A DNA stretch of 36,803 bases, from positions 1 to 36,803 of IMG/VR virus record IMGVR_UViG_3300024431_000018; one strand, written 5' to 3'. Shown here one piece after another: positions 1 through 5,976 of the stretch. The DNA comes from a virus. How positions within the stretch are numbered: the first letter of the stretch is position 1; every line of letters begins with the position of its first letter. The translations under genes and the position numbers were made by a program. A model generated the notes under the pieces. That model made no database searches. It was given only the letters and a program-made list of their open reading frames with translations, and was not told the origin of the DNA.

Positions 1-273
1 CAATTTGTCGAATCTTATAATAATAACTTTGCTAACTCTGTTGAAGGTAGAGGAATTATTAAACTTGAGAATATTACACCCGATAGAAAACGAGCTATTA
101 AAAAACTAATTGAGCATTCTAAAAAATTAGATATCGAGCATTGGAATAATTATTTTAAATACTGTGCTGGCGTACCTTTCCTGAATGGCTCTACTGATAA
201 ATACAAAGCAGATTTCGATATGTTAATCAGAGTCAAGAGTTATATTAAAAACACAGAGGGAGGCTACCAATGA
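1..273 (+). CDS. Phage replication protein, O/DnaT-like C-terminal domain
   Basis: The reading frame is open from base 1 to a TGA at 271-273 and has no start inside the window. The last three bases of the window are an ATG in phase with base 1, so on a circular molecule this is a complete 91-residue protein. The sequence FKYCAGVPFLNG, followed by KADFDMLI and a basic end reading YIKNTEGGY, matches the conserved C-terminal domain of phage replication initiators and helicase loaders of the lambda O / DnaT-like type. These proteins usually carry an additional N-terminal origin-binding domain, which is absent here. The TGA overlaps the ATG of the DnaB-like helicase (ATGA), which is the usual partner gene. 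I infer that it recruits the helicase to the phage origin. Confidence 0.7.
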   Translation, partial: QFVESYNNNFANSVEGRGIIKLENITPDRKRAIKKLIEHSKKLDIEHWNNYFKYCAGVPFLNGSTDKYKADFDMLIRVKSYIKNTEGGYQ

Positions 274-1601
274 GCAATGAAGCAGAAATCAATATAATTG
301 GGAACATGGTTAGAGACTCTAAACAGCTAATCGAGGTAGATTTAAAGCCCGAAGACTTCCTAAACCATAATCATTCATTACTTTGGGAAGGTTTGCTAAA
401 CATGCAAGCATCTAACCAATTTATCGACACAACCACATTCTTTGATTACATAACTAAACATCATCCTGAAAACACCATCATTTTTGATATATTAGTCGAA
501 ATCCTTAATAGCTACTTTTCAGCCTCTAACAGTGATATTTATGCCAAGGTAATACGTAGGGATAGCCTAAGTGCTGAATTAACCGCTATGGGGCAGGAAA
601 TAGCATTAATAGGCGAATCCTACGGTGACTTTGATGAGAAATTAGGAAAAGCCCAAAATTTGATAAATAAGTTCAATGAAAAGGGTGATTCTAAAGAGGT
701 AGGAATTAATGAGGAATTAGGCAGTTATCTTGATGAATTGCAGCGCAGAATGGATAACAAAGGGATTGATGGTTTATCGACTGGTTTTGATGATTTAGAT
801 GCAAGATTTTATGGTTTTAAACCTGCTGATTTAGTCATTTTAGCCGGAAGGCCAGCAATGGGTAAGACGACACTAGCTATTAATATAGCTGATCATAACG
901 CGATGATCGGCAAGAATGTTCTTGTATTTAGTATGGAAATGCCAAGGCAGCAATTATTAGACAAATCACTAGCCAGCCTGTCTAAAATTCATCTACAGAG
1001 ATTAAAAACTGGTGATTTACAAGAAGAGCACTGGTCCACTTTAACTCTTGCTATGAGCCAAATGAAGGACAAGAAAAGATTTATAGATGATAGTGGTTAT
1101 CAGACAGTTCAAACAATAACTGTTAAATGTAAACGCCATCAAATTAAACATGGTGCCATTGATTTAGTCGTTATTGATTATCTTCAGCTTATTTCTAGTA
1201 AGTCTAAAGAGGGTAGAACTAATCAAATAACCGAGATATCGAGAGGTTTAAAACTACTAGCTAAGGAATTGGGATGCCCTGTAATAGCTCTAAGCCAATT
1301 AAACAGAGGGTTAGAGGCTAGAAAGGATAAACGCCCTCTTATGTCTGATTTACGCGAATCGGGAGCAATTGAGCAGGATGCCGATATTATAGGATTTATA
1401 TATAGGGATGAGGTTTATTATCCTGACGGGTTTAATAACAAAGGCGTAGCTGAATTTAATACTGCTAAGTTTAGAAACGGTGAAACGGGTTCGGACTTGC
1501 TTTCTAGCCAGTTACACTTAAGCAGGTTCGACAATTTACTACCCAATACAAATTATGAGCCGCACAAAGAGCAATCAAATAGTGGAGGTTTTAACGGATG
1601 A
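270..1601 (+). CDS. dnaB: DnaB-like replicative DNA helicase
   Basis: This 443-residue protein has the DnaB architecture. A helical N-terminal domain covers about residues 1-110, followed by a linker and a RecA-like motor domain from about residue 165. The Walker A motif GRPAMGKTT is at about 193-201, the hydrophobic Walker B strand LVVIDYLQLI at about 298-307, and the SGAIEQDADII segment typical of DnaB at about 362. The family forms hexameric rings that unwind DNA 5' to 3' ahead of the replisome. The start overlaps the preceding replication gene and the stop overlaps the next ATG, so translation is probably coupled. It is a little shorter than bacterial DnaB (about 470 residues). The identification is firm. 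Confidence 0.95.
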   Translation: MSNEAEINIIGNMVRDSKQLIEVDLKPEDFLNHNHSLLWEGLLNMQASNQFIDTTTFFDYITKHHPENTIIFDILVEILNSYFSASNSDIYAKVIRRDSLSAELTAMGQEIALIGESYGDFDEKLGKAQNLINKFNEKGDSKEVGINEELGSYLDELQRRMDNKGIDGLSTGFDDLDARFYGFKPADLVILAGRPAMGKTTLAINIADHNAMIGKNVLVFSMEMPRQQLLDKSLASLSKIHLQRLKTGDLQEEHWSTLTLAMSQMKDKKRFIDDSGYQTVQTITVKCKRHQIKHGAIDLVVIDYLQLISSKSKEGRTNQITEISRGLKLLAKELGCPVIALSQLNRGLEARKDKRPLMSDLRESGAIEQDADIIGFIYRDEVYYPDGFNNKGVAEFNTAKFRNGETGSDLLSSQLHLSRFDNLLPNTNYEPHKEQSNSGGFNG

Positions 1602-1747
1602 GACAGCAAAAAATAGATATCCCTAATTTAACTAAAGAGCAAATGGCTAGAATTAGAGCGATCAAGGCTAGGCATAAGTGTATTAGAGAGCTTTATCAAT
1701 ACGGGCTTGTTAGTAAAGAGATGCTAGTGAGGCATTGTAAAATATGA
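1598..1747 (+). CDS. Small basic protein of unknown function, 49 residues
   Basis: A short frame whose ATG overlaps the helicase stop (ATGA) and whose stop overlaps the next ATG. It has many Arg and Lys residues, for example ARIRAIKARHKCIRELY, predicted to form a single amphipathic helix, and no membrane segment. The tight overlap on both sides is the main reason to call it a gene. I do not recognise a family. A DNA-binding or adaptor role next to the helicase would be a guess. Confidence 0.55.
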   Translation: MRQQKIDIPNLTKEQMARIRAIKARHKCIRELYQYGLVSKEMLVRHCKI

Positions 1748-1851
1748 TTGACAATCTACTAGAAGAGTATGAAGACCTAATAAGAGAAACGGTTATTTTA
1801 TTGAGTGATGTACAGGATTTTGTAAATGAAAGCAACATTCAAGAAAGCTAA
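1744..1851 (+). CDS. Small acidic protein of unknown function, 35 residues
   Basis: This very short frame starts in a 4-base overlap with the previous gene and ends 26 bases inside the DUF1367 gene. The product is acidic (MIDNLLEEYEDLIRET) and probably one helix. The start context is weak and only the overlapping arrangement supports it. It may simply serve to carry ribosomes to the DUF1367 start. Confidence 0.4.
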   Translation: MIDNLLEEYEDLIRETVILLSDVQDFVNESNIQES

Positions 1852-2248
1852 CGGGGGTTTATTCCCCGACTCACCAGAAGCAGAAAAGCTATTTAAAAAA
1901 ATAGAAACGGATGCAATGGTAGAGTGTATTAAGGGTAGGAATTATCGAAACTTGAAGCGATTCTTTGAGCTTAGAAATGTAACCTTTGATATTCAAGATT
2001 GCTTTGAATGCCCTGAAATATGGAGAAAGCACCTGATAATGCTAGGCGGTCACTTTGAAACGGTGATTATACCCGACAAGAAAGGGGGCGAACCTATTGT
2101 TCAATACTGGCCTAAAAGCATCAATTTTGAGGAAATGGAAGAATTAGAGTTTCAAGAGCTATTTAGCCGATGTGTAACCGCATTTCTAAGTAGATACGGT
2201 AGAGGCATGACAGAGCAAGATTTCCTTAAGGTATTGGAGTTTGATTAA
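1826..2248 (+). CDS. DUF1367 family phage protein
   Basis: The 140-residue product matches the DUF1367 pattern: an N-terminal KATFKKANGGLFPDSPEAEK, a central basic RNYRNLKRFFEL stretch, and a C-terminal PKSINFEEMEELEFQELFSR. The family is found in phages and prophages of gammaproteobacteria, typically beside NinB, NinG or RusA recombination genes. That is also the context here, with NinG about 0.8 kb downstream. The biochemical function is unknown; a role in recombination or DNA processing is inferred from context. The ATG lies 9 bases after CAGGA and overlaps the end of the preceding small frame. Confidence 0.8.
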   Translation: MKATFKKANGGLFPDSPEAEKLFKKIETDAMVECIKGRNYRNLKRFFELRNVTFDIQDCFECPEIWRKHLIMLGGHFETVIIPDKKGGEPIVQYWPKSINFEEMEELEFQELFSRCVTAFLSRYGRGMTEQDFLKVLEFD

Positions 2249-2266
2249 GCGTAGTGAGGTTGATTA

Positions 2267-3022
2267 ATGAAATTGCTTGACACATTCGCAGGAATTGGGG
2301 GGTTTAGCTTAGGTTTAGAAAGTTCCGGAATGGAAACTATAGCTTTTTGTGAGATAGAAGATTATCCAAGAAAGGTATTAGCTAAGAATTGGCCCGGTAT
2401 TCCAATTGCTAAAGATGTTACAAAACTTAACTATAAAGATGAGGTGCTTTATGACGATGGACAAGAAATCTACAGAGGACCAATTGACGTTATTTCAGGA
2501 GGATTCCCCTGCCAAGATATCAGTGTTGCAGGAAATCAAGCCGGTATTGAAGAGGGAACCAGGTCGGGCTTGTGGAGCGAGTGCGCCCGTCTACTTAGGG
2601 AGATTCAGCCCAAATATGCAATATATGAAAACGTCACAGCACTCCTTTCTGGAGACAGCGGAGGATGGTTTCAACGAGTTCTCTCAGACATTTCCGAGGT
2701 CGGGTATGATGCGGAATGGCACTGTATACAGCCTGACTTTGTTGGAATACCCACGATTAGAGACAGAGTATGGATATTGTCCTACCCCAAGGAAAAGCAT
2801 GTGGCGCAAGTGGTGGACTCGAGAAGATTATCACTCGAACATAGAAGAATGGGGGCCGACCATCTTTCCAGATTTGGATGGGCAGTGGATGGAAGCCAAA
2901 TGGGTAGAGATTCTAATGGGGTTCCCGATGTTACACACAGATTTGGATGCTTAGGTAATGCTGTTGTTCCTCAAATTCCAGAATTAATTGGCCGGGCGAT
3001 AATGGAATCACATAATGACTAA
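2267..3022 (+). CDS. dcm: DNA (cytosine-5) methyltransferase, compact form
   Basis: The ordered motifs of C5-cytosine methyltransferases are present in 251 residues. The S-adenosylmethionine loop LLDTFAGIGGFSLGL is at about 3-17. The catalytic loop GGFPCQDIS contains the nucleophile Cys82. YENV has its glutamate at 121, IRDRVWIL lies at about 164-171, and FGCLGNAVVPQ at about 225-235. The stretch between motif VIII and the C-terminal motifs, where the target recognition domain sits, is only about 40 residues, much shorter than in typical bacterial enzymes of 300-400 residues. GAGG lies 8 bases before the ATG. The probable role is self-modification of phage DNA against host restriction. No cognate restriction gene is visible. 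A second long frame occupies the middle of this gene. Confidence 0.93.
   Translation: MKLLDTFAGIGGFSLGLESSGMETIAFCEIEDYPRKVLAKNWPGIPIAKDVTKLNYKDEVLYDDGQEIYRGPIDVISGGFPCQDISVAGNQAGIEEGTRSGLWSECARLLREIQPKYAIYENVTALLSGDSGGWFQRVLSDISEVGYDAEWHCIQPDFVGIPTIRDRVWILSYPKEKHVAQVVDSRRLSLEHRRMGADHLSRFGWAVDGSQMGRDSNGVPDVTHRFGCLGNAVVPQIPELIGRAIMESHND
2451..2954 (+). CDS. Gene nested in the methyltransferase gene in another frame, LTLFQEDSPA-type protein
   Basis: A 167-residue frame lies entirely within the cytosine methyltransferase gene, one base out of phase. Its ATG (2451; alternatively 2457) follows its own GAGGTG at 2441-2446. The product begins DQLTLFQEDSPAKIS, which is the shifted reading of the methyltransferase PCQ loop. 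It continues with TFPRSGMMRNGTVY, CPTPRKSMW and ends with WVEILMGFPMLHTDL. I recall the same series (LTLF.eDSPA, WPRSGMM.NG, PTP, WVE.LMGFP.gWTdL) from phage and prophage proteins deposited beside cytosine methyltransferases, sometimes under the methyltransferase name. The length without a stop in AT-rich DNA argues for selection. Function is unknown, and expression is not shown. Confidence 0.6.
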   Translation: MTMDKKSTEDQLTLFQEDSPAKISVLQEIKPVLKREPGRACGASAPVYLGRFSPNMQYMKTSQHSFLETAEDGFNEFSQTFPRSGMMRNGTVYSLTLLEYPRLETEYGYCPTPRKSMWRKWWTREDYHSNIEEWGPTIFPDLDGQWMEAKWVEILMGFPMLHTDLDA

Positions 3023-3083
3023 AGAAATAATAATAGGCTTTACACTAATACTACTTTTTATCTTAGCGGGGGCTGATTGGTGA
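3015..3083 (+). CDS. 22-residue hydrophobic peptide
   Basis: A tiny frame overlapping the methyltransferase stop and the start of ninG. It would make MTKEIIIGFTLILLFILAG followed by ADW, that is, one transmembrane segment and almost nothing else. Short membrane peptides of this kind are common between phage genes, but a frame this short can also be chance. There is no clear ribosome binding site of its own, so translation would depend on coupling to the upstream gene. Confidence 0.35.
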   Translation: MTKEIIIGFTLILLFILAGADW

Positions 3084-3637
3084 AAGTTAAGCTTAAGAAG
3101 TGTGCTGTATGTAAAGCTAAGTTTCAGCCGTTTAACTCACTTACTAAAGTTTGCTCTCCTAAATGCGCCTTAGAATTAGTTAGCCAGAATAAGAAGAAGA
3201 AAGCGCGAAAGGATAAGCTAGAGTATCGCAAAGAGAATAAGAAAATATCAGAATGGATAGCTGAGGCTCAAGTAAGTATAAATACTTATGTACGCCTGAG
3301 AGACATTGATAATCCTTGTATAAGCTGTGACAAACCAGCTAACCAAGACCCAAATGAATGGGATGCTGGCCACTACAGGAGCAGAGGAAGCGCCCCACAC
3401 TTAAGATTTAACCTAGATAACAACCATAAGCAATGTAAGCACTGTAATCGTTACTTATCGGGAAATATCGTAGAATATAGACCTCGATTAATTAAGCGAA
3501 TAGGGCTAGAAAAGGTTGAGGCAATCGAGACTAACAACGCTTATAAAAAGTTTGATCGTGTTTACTGTGAAAGGGTAAAAAGGATATTTAACAAAAAAGC
3601 AAGGATATTAAAAAAGCGTCATGACTCCCGAAACTGA
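3080..3637 (+). CDS. ninG: NinG/Rap recombination nuclease
   Basis: The product is about 185 residues if read from GTG 3080, which follows a GGGGG run by 8 bases; TTG 3077 is an alternative. It shows the NinG (lambda Rap) layout. An N-terminal zinc-binding motif has C..C and C...C spacing (KKCAVCKAKF and VCSPKCA), followed by a Lys-rich helix. A core motif reads DNPCISCDKP, WDAGHYRSRGSAPHLRFN, NHKQCKHCNRYLSGN. Lambda Rap is a structure-specific endonuclease that cuts recombination intermediates such as D-loops and Holliday junctions. Here it sits at the end of the replication block, as in lambdoid nin regions, and would resolve branched phage DNA. Confidence 0.92.
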   Translation: MKVKLKKCAVCKAKFQPFNSLTKVCSPKCALELVSQNKKKKARKDKLEYRKENKKISEWIAEAQVSINTYVRLRDIDNPCISCDKPANQDPNEWDAGHYRSRGSAPHLRFNLDNNHKQCKHCNRYLSGNIVEYRPRLIKRIGLEKVEAIETNNAYKKFDRVYCERVKRIFNKKARILKKRHDSRN

Positions 3638-3797
3638 GAATAAGTATAAAAAAGTATTAGCTGAAGGCTATTCGATAGGGCAGGTAAAAGGAGTTTTGTA
3701 TCATGTATTTAGCCCTACAGCCAAGCCGCTAGGAATGTTTAGCTCCGAGTCTGAAGCTATCAAGAATGCTTATAACCATTTCATAGGCAGAAAGTAG
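3621..3797 (+). CDS. Small phage protein of unknown function, 58 residues
   Basis: The ATG lies 17 bases inside the end of ninG, and the gene closes the replication block. The product (MTPETENKYKKVLAEGYSIG at the start, then SSESEAIKNAYNHFIGRK) looks like a small soluble alpha/beta domain. No family is recognised. The overlap with ninG and the clean coding pattern up to a promoter-like gap make it a likely real gene. Confidence 0.6.
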   Translation: MTPETENKYKKVLAEGYSIGQVKGVLYHVFSPTAKPLGMFSSESEAIKNAYNHFIGRK

Positions 3798-3823
3798 TTT
3801 TTATAAGATATTGGTATATAGTT

Positions 3824-3854
3824 TGTGTGTACAAATACTATAATGTGCGTACAA
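3824..3854 (+). promoter_or_regulatory. Promoter-like region with paired direct repeats
   Basis: In the 88-base gap before the accessory genes, the 11-base sequence TGTGTGTACAA at 3824-3834 is repeated as TGTGCGTACAA at 3844-3854, exactly 20 bases apart. A perfect TATAAT at 3839-3844 lies between and touches the second copy. No good -35 box is seen at the right distance, so activator or repressor control is likely. The leader that follows (CAAAGGGGAAAACA) resembles that of the early gene at 36688 on the other strand. Confidence 0.5.
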
Positions 3855-3885
3855 TAGGAACCATACAAACAAAGGGGAAAACAAA

Positions 3886-4116
3886 ATGGATGATTTAAAA
3901 AGCAAAATTATAGATCTAGGTGGAAAAGAATGGGTTAAAAACGACATGGAGCGAGTATATATTAGCAACGAAATTTTGAACATTTTGCAAGAAGAAAAAA
4001 ATCTTATGAAATCAAATTTCGGGGAAAACAACAATAAAATATTTTTAGATGTCAAAAAAAACGCAGTAATGAGAAGTTACAAAAACAAAAAACCTGCGGT
4101 TGAAATTCAGTATTAA
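3886..4116 (+). CDS. Accessory protein of unknown function, 76 residues
   Basis: First gene of the accessory region, directly after the TATAAT box and a strong ribosome binding site (AAAGGGG, 8 bases before ATG). The product is charged and soluble, with no membrane segment. It starts MDDLKSKIIDLGGKEWVKND and ends KNKKPAVEIQY. The N-terminal part looks like a small helical domain with an YISNEIL helix. Its position next to paired operator-like repeats would suit a regulator, but I see no defined DNA-binding motif. Confidence 0.7.
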   Translation: MDDLKSKIIDLGGKEWVKNDMERVYISNEILNILQEEKNLMKSNFGENNNKIFLDVKKNAVMRSYKNKKPAVEIQY

Positions 4117-4186
4117 ACTAAAACTAAATAAAGTAAGCAATTACCTTATTTAAAAAAAGTATGACACGAAAATAAAAGAGGTATTA

Positions 4187-4357
4187 ATGAAAGTATCAGA
4201 AGAAGAAAGAGCCGTTAAAATGGACGTAAGAGCGCCTAGGAGCTTGATACTTAAAGTTAAGGCGCTAGCACGTAAAACAGGTAAAACCTTCTCGCAGCTT
4301 GTTAGAGAAGGAATGGTGATGGTATTAGGAGAATACAATGATAAAGATAACAGCTAG
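4187..4357 (+). CDS. Ribbon-helix-helix (Arc/CopG-like) DNA-binding protein
   Basis: A 56-residue protein with the Arc/CopG pattern: a short strand VKMDVRAPRSL, then helix LILKVKALARKTGKTFSQLV and helix REGMVMVLGEYN. In this family two chains form a dimer whose paired strands enter the DNA major groove. The ATG lies 6 bases after AGAGGT. The gene overlaps the next frame by 20 bases. In phages such proteins repress early or accessory promoters; the direct repeats at 3824-3854 or the operator-like sites near 36.74 kb are possible targets, which is inference only. Confidence 0.8.
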   Translation: MKVSEEERAVKMDVRAPRSLILKVKALARKTGKTFSQLVREGMVMVLGEYNDKDNS

Positions 4358-4463
4358 TTCATATCGAGAACTAAGAGAAAAGCTCATAGCTCAAGGTTTA
4401 TACAGTGCTAAAGGTACTTTTAAGTGTAGAGGCTCATTAATGATATTTACTATTTATAAATAA
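4338..4463 (+). CDS. Small basic protein of unknown function, 41 residues
   Basis: This frame starts 20 bases inside the ribbon-helix-helix gene after GGAGAA, a usable ribosome binding site. The product (MIKITASSYRELREKLIAQG, then YSAKGTFKCRGSLMIFTIYK) is small and basic and resembles a beta-alpha-beta fragment. No family is recognised. Overlap with the preceding gene and the good start site support it. Confidence 0.55.
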   Translation: MIKITASSYRELREKLIAQGLYSAKGTFKCRGSLMIFTIYK

Positions 4464-4477
4464 AAAAGGGGTACACA

Positions 4478-4630
4478 ATGAATATTGATGATTTAACAAT
4501 CGGACAAGCAATCGGACAAGCAAGAGAACTATCTGAACTATTTGGCAACAAACAAACAAGCAGTAATCTTGCTTCTAGGTATGTTGGTAAATATGTAATT
4601 GTTAGAAGCATTAATAAGAGGGTGTTGTAA
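4478..4630 (+). CDS. Small phage protein with DLTIGQA..LSELFG N-terminus, 50 residues
   Basis: The ATG follows AAAAAAGGGG by 7 bases. The N-terminus (MNIDDLTIGQAIGQARELSE, then LFG) and the core GKYVIVRSIN resemble small phage proteins in which a helix is followed by a short beta domain beginning IGKYVIVRS. Those proteins usually continue further; this one stops after NKRVL, so it may be a shortened form. A 12-base direct duplication encodes IGQAIGQA. Function is unknown. Confidence 0.55.
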   Translation: MNIDDLTIGQAIGQARELSELFGNKQTSSNLASRYVGKYVIVRSINKRVL

Positions 4631-4668
4631 GGGGAAACGTAGAACTAAATCAACCTAAAAGGTAATGT

Positions 4669-5328
4669 ATGAAAACTAAAATTTATGAAAACTATAAAGA
4701 CTTCTTAAAAAGAGAAGATAGAAACGAAAATGGTGTTAGTAAGGAGTTTGCAGAATTGCACCCGAACTTTGAAAAGGACAACTTAACAAATAAAGCTTGC
4801 TGGAACTGCTATGGCTGCTATGGCTGCTCTGACTGCTTTGACTGCTATGGCTGCTATGACTGCTCTGACTGCTCTCACTGCTCTGACTGCTCTGACTGCT
4901 CTGACTGCTCTCACTGCTCTGACTGCTTTGACTGCTCTGACTGCTTTGACTGCTCTGACTGCTTTGACTGCTTTGACTGCTATCGCTGCTCTGGCCAAAC
5001 AGGCGACAAAAAAGCAGGAATGAAAATCCCAAAAATAGAAAATATCCATAACCAAGTATTAGAGGTTGTATCACAAGATAACGCCTTGGATATGTCCACA
5101 TGGCATACATGTGAAACCACGCATTGCCGAGCAGGATGGGTGGTTAATTTAGCAGGGAGAGAAGGTAAGGAATTAGAACGTAAAACTTCTACTGGATTTG
5201 CTGCCTTGCAAATTTATAACGCATCATCTGAGATAAAAGTTTCACCCCCAAGGTTTTTTGAAACCGATGAAAAGGCTATGGAAGATATTAAAAGGTGCGC
5301 TAAAGAAGAGTTAACCCCTACACCATAA
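4669..5328 (+). CDS. Cysteine tripeptide-repeat protein with HTC..THCRAGW C-terminal domain
   Basis: A 219-residue protein in three parts. Residues 1-43 are charged and helical. Residues 44-107 carry a cysteine at exactly every third position (22 in all), built from SDC, FDC, YGC, YDC and SHC units. Residues of about 118-214 form a separate domain with the motif WHTCETTHCRAGWVVNLAG and a C-terminal helix, ending DEKAMEDIKRCAKEE. I recall phage and bacterial proteins with the same domain pair, but know of no proven function. The repeat could form a regular solenoid or bind many metal ions. The start shares a 16-base leader with the next gene. The repeat keeps other frames open, producing spurious ORFs on both strands. 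Confidence 0.8.
   Translation: MKTKIYENYKDFLKREDRNENGVSKEFAELHPNFEKDNLTNKACWNCYGCYGCSDCFDCYGCYDCSDCSHCSDCSDCSDCSHCSDCFDCSDCFDCSDCFDCFDCYRCSGQTGDKKAGMKIPKIENIHNQVLEVVSQDNALDMSTWHTCETTHCRAGWVVNLAGREGKELERKTSTGFAALQIYNASSEIKVSPPRFFETDEKAMEDIKRCAKEELTPTP
4798..4989 (+). repeat. 9-base tandem repeat encoding the cysteine triplets
   Basis: About 21 copies of a 9-base unit close to TGCTCTGAC, with TTT, TAT and CAC variants in the non-cysteine codons. Every cysteine codon is TGC. The regular unit suggests growth by slippage or unequal crossing over, so copy number may vary between relatives. Confidence 0.9.
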
Positions 5329-5344
5329 CAAGTAAAGGTAATGT

Positions 5345-5464
5345 ATGAAGAACTTAATAATACTTGCGGCAATATCTCCCGCCTTAATTGTCCTAGCTAT
5401 GACAGAAGCACCGGAAAAGCCGGATAATGTATTGCAGTTTAAAAGAGTGGAACCACACGCTTAA
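5345..5464 (+). CDS. Small secreted or membrane-anchored peptide, 39 residues
   Basis: The product begins MKNLIILAAISPALIVLAMT, a typical signal peptide or single membrane segment, followed by about 20 polar residues. There is no lipobox cysteine. AAAGGT lies before the ATG. An overlapping ATG at 5341 would give a different short frame of 28 codons. The 16-base leader is shared with the cysteine-repeat gene, so the two may be co-regulated at translation. A periplasmic or inner-membrane role is inferred. Confidence 0.55.
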   Translation: MKNLIILAAISPALIVLAMTEAPEKPDNVLQFKRVEPHA

Positions 5465-5483
5465 CAGATAAGGTGAATTGATT

Positions 5484-5693
5484 ATGAAAAAGCCACCAAA
5501 CGAACATGATTCATTGTGGAATGAATTGCCGATTGACGAGCGAGAGAGATTAATGCCGTATCAAATGGAAAGCCAAATACGGCATATATGGCAGTGCAAG
5601 CATAAAGCCATCAAAGCACATAAGCAGCATATGAAGCAGTTAGATGATTGGATGGCAAACATTGAGCGAGAACTAAAAAGGCTTAACAGATAA
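5484..5693 (+). CDS. Accessory protein of unknown function, 69 residues
   Basis: Start chosen at ATG 5484, 11 bases after AAGGTG in the shared leader; the in-frame TTG two codons upstream lies inside the leader. The product is His- and Lys-rich with long helices (PYQMESQIRHIWQCKHKAIK), then a C-terminal helix KQLDDWMANIERELKRLNR. There is no membrane segment. The stop falls inside the next copy of the leader repeat. No family is recognised. Confidence 0.65.
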   Translation: MKKPPNEHDSLWNELPIDERERLMPYQMESQIRHIWQCKHKAIKAHKQHMKQLDDWMANIERELKRLNR

Positions 5694-5702
5694 GGAGAAT
5701 GA

Positions 5703-5957
5703 ATGATGAGCACATTAAAAATTGAGACTATACAAGAAGGTATAGCTGACTACCATTTTCTCAAAAAGCGAATCATAAGAGATGCAACACCTAAAAAGAA
5801 AAGTGGTGTATCTGATTATTGGATAGAGGCTTATATGTGGATGGGGGATAAAAAGTTTTGCGCTGTAATTTATGCTTACTGGTTCACTGAAACAATAAAA
5901 GAATTTGACGATATAAGAAAGGCAAGTGATTTTATCAAGAAATACTTATACACATAA
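5703..5957 (+). CDS. Accessory protein of unknown function, 84 residues
   Basis: Two adjacent in-frame ATGs (5703, 5706) follow AAGGAG of the leader repeat. The product has an alpha/beta look with strands around YWIEAYMWMGDKKFCAVIYA, and ends in a helix FDDIRKASDFIKKYLYT. Aromatic residues are frequent. No family is recognised. It is the second member of the leader-repeat series. Confidence 0.65.
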   Translation: MMSTLKIETIQEGIADYHFLKKRIIRDATPKKKSGVSDYWIEAYMWMGDKKFCAVIYAYWFTETIKEFDDIRKASDFIKKYLYT

Positions 5958-5976
5958 AAGATAAGGTGAATTAATT

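Noticed and set aside
3801-4055. Minus-strand 84-codon frame opposite the 76-residue accessory gene
   Set aside because: It runs against a gene with a strong ribosome binding site and covers the promoter-like repeats; its Phe/Leu/Ser composition is typical of antisense reading of Lys/Glu/Asn codons.
4117-4186. AAATAAAG/CTTATTT hairpin as a terminator
   Set aside because: The stem is AT-only and imperfect, and on the plus strand it is followed by A rather than T.
4798-4989. Tandem repeats considered as a CRISPR array
   Set aside because: The units are 9 bases with no spacers and lie in frame inside a coding region.
4736-5110. Long minus-strand and third-frame ORFs made of Ser-Gln, Ala-Val or Ala-Leu-Thr repeats over the cysteine repeat
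   Set aside because: They are forced by the 9-base repeat, which lacks stops in most frames. They have no good start sites and no non-repeat domain.
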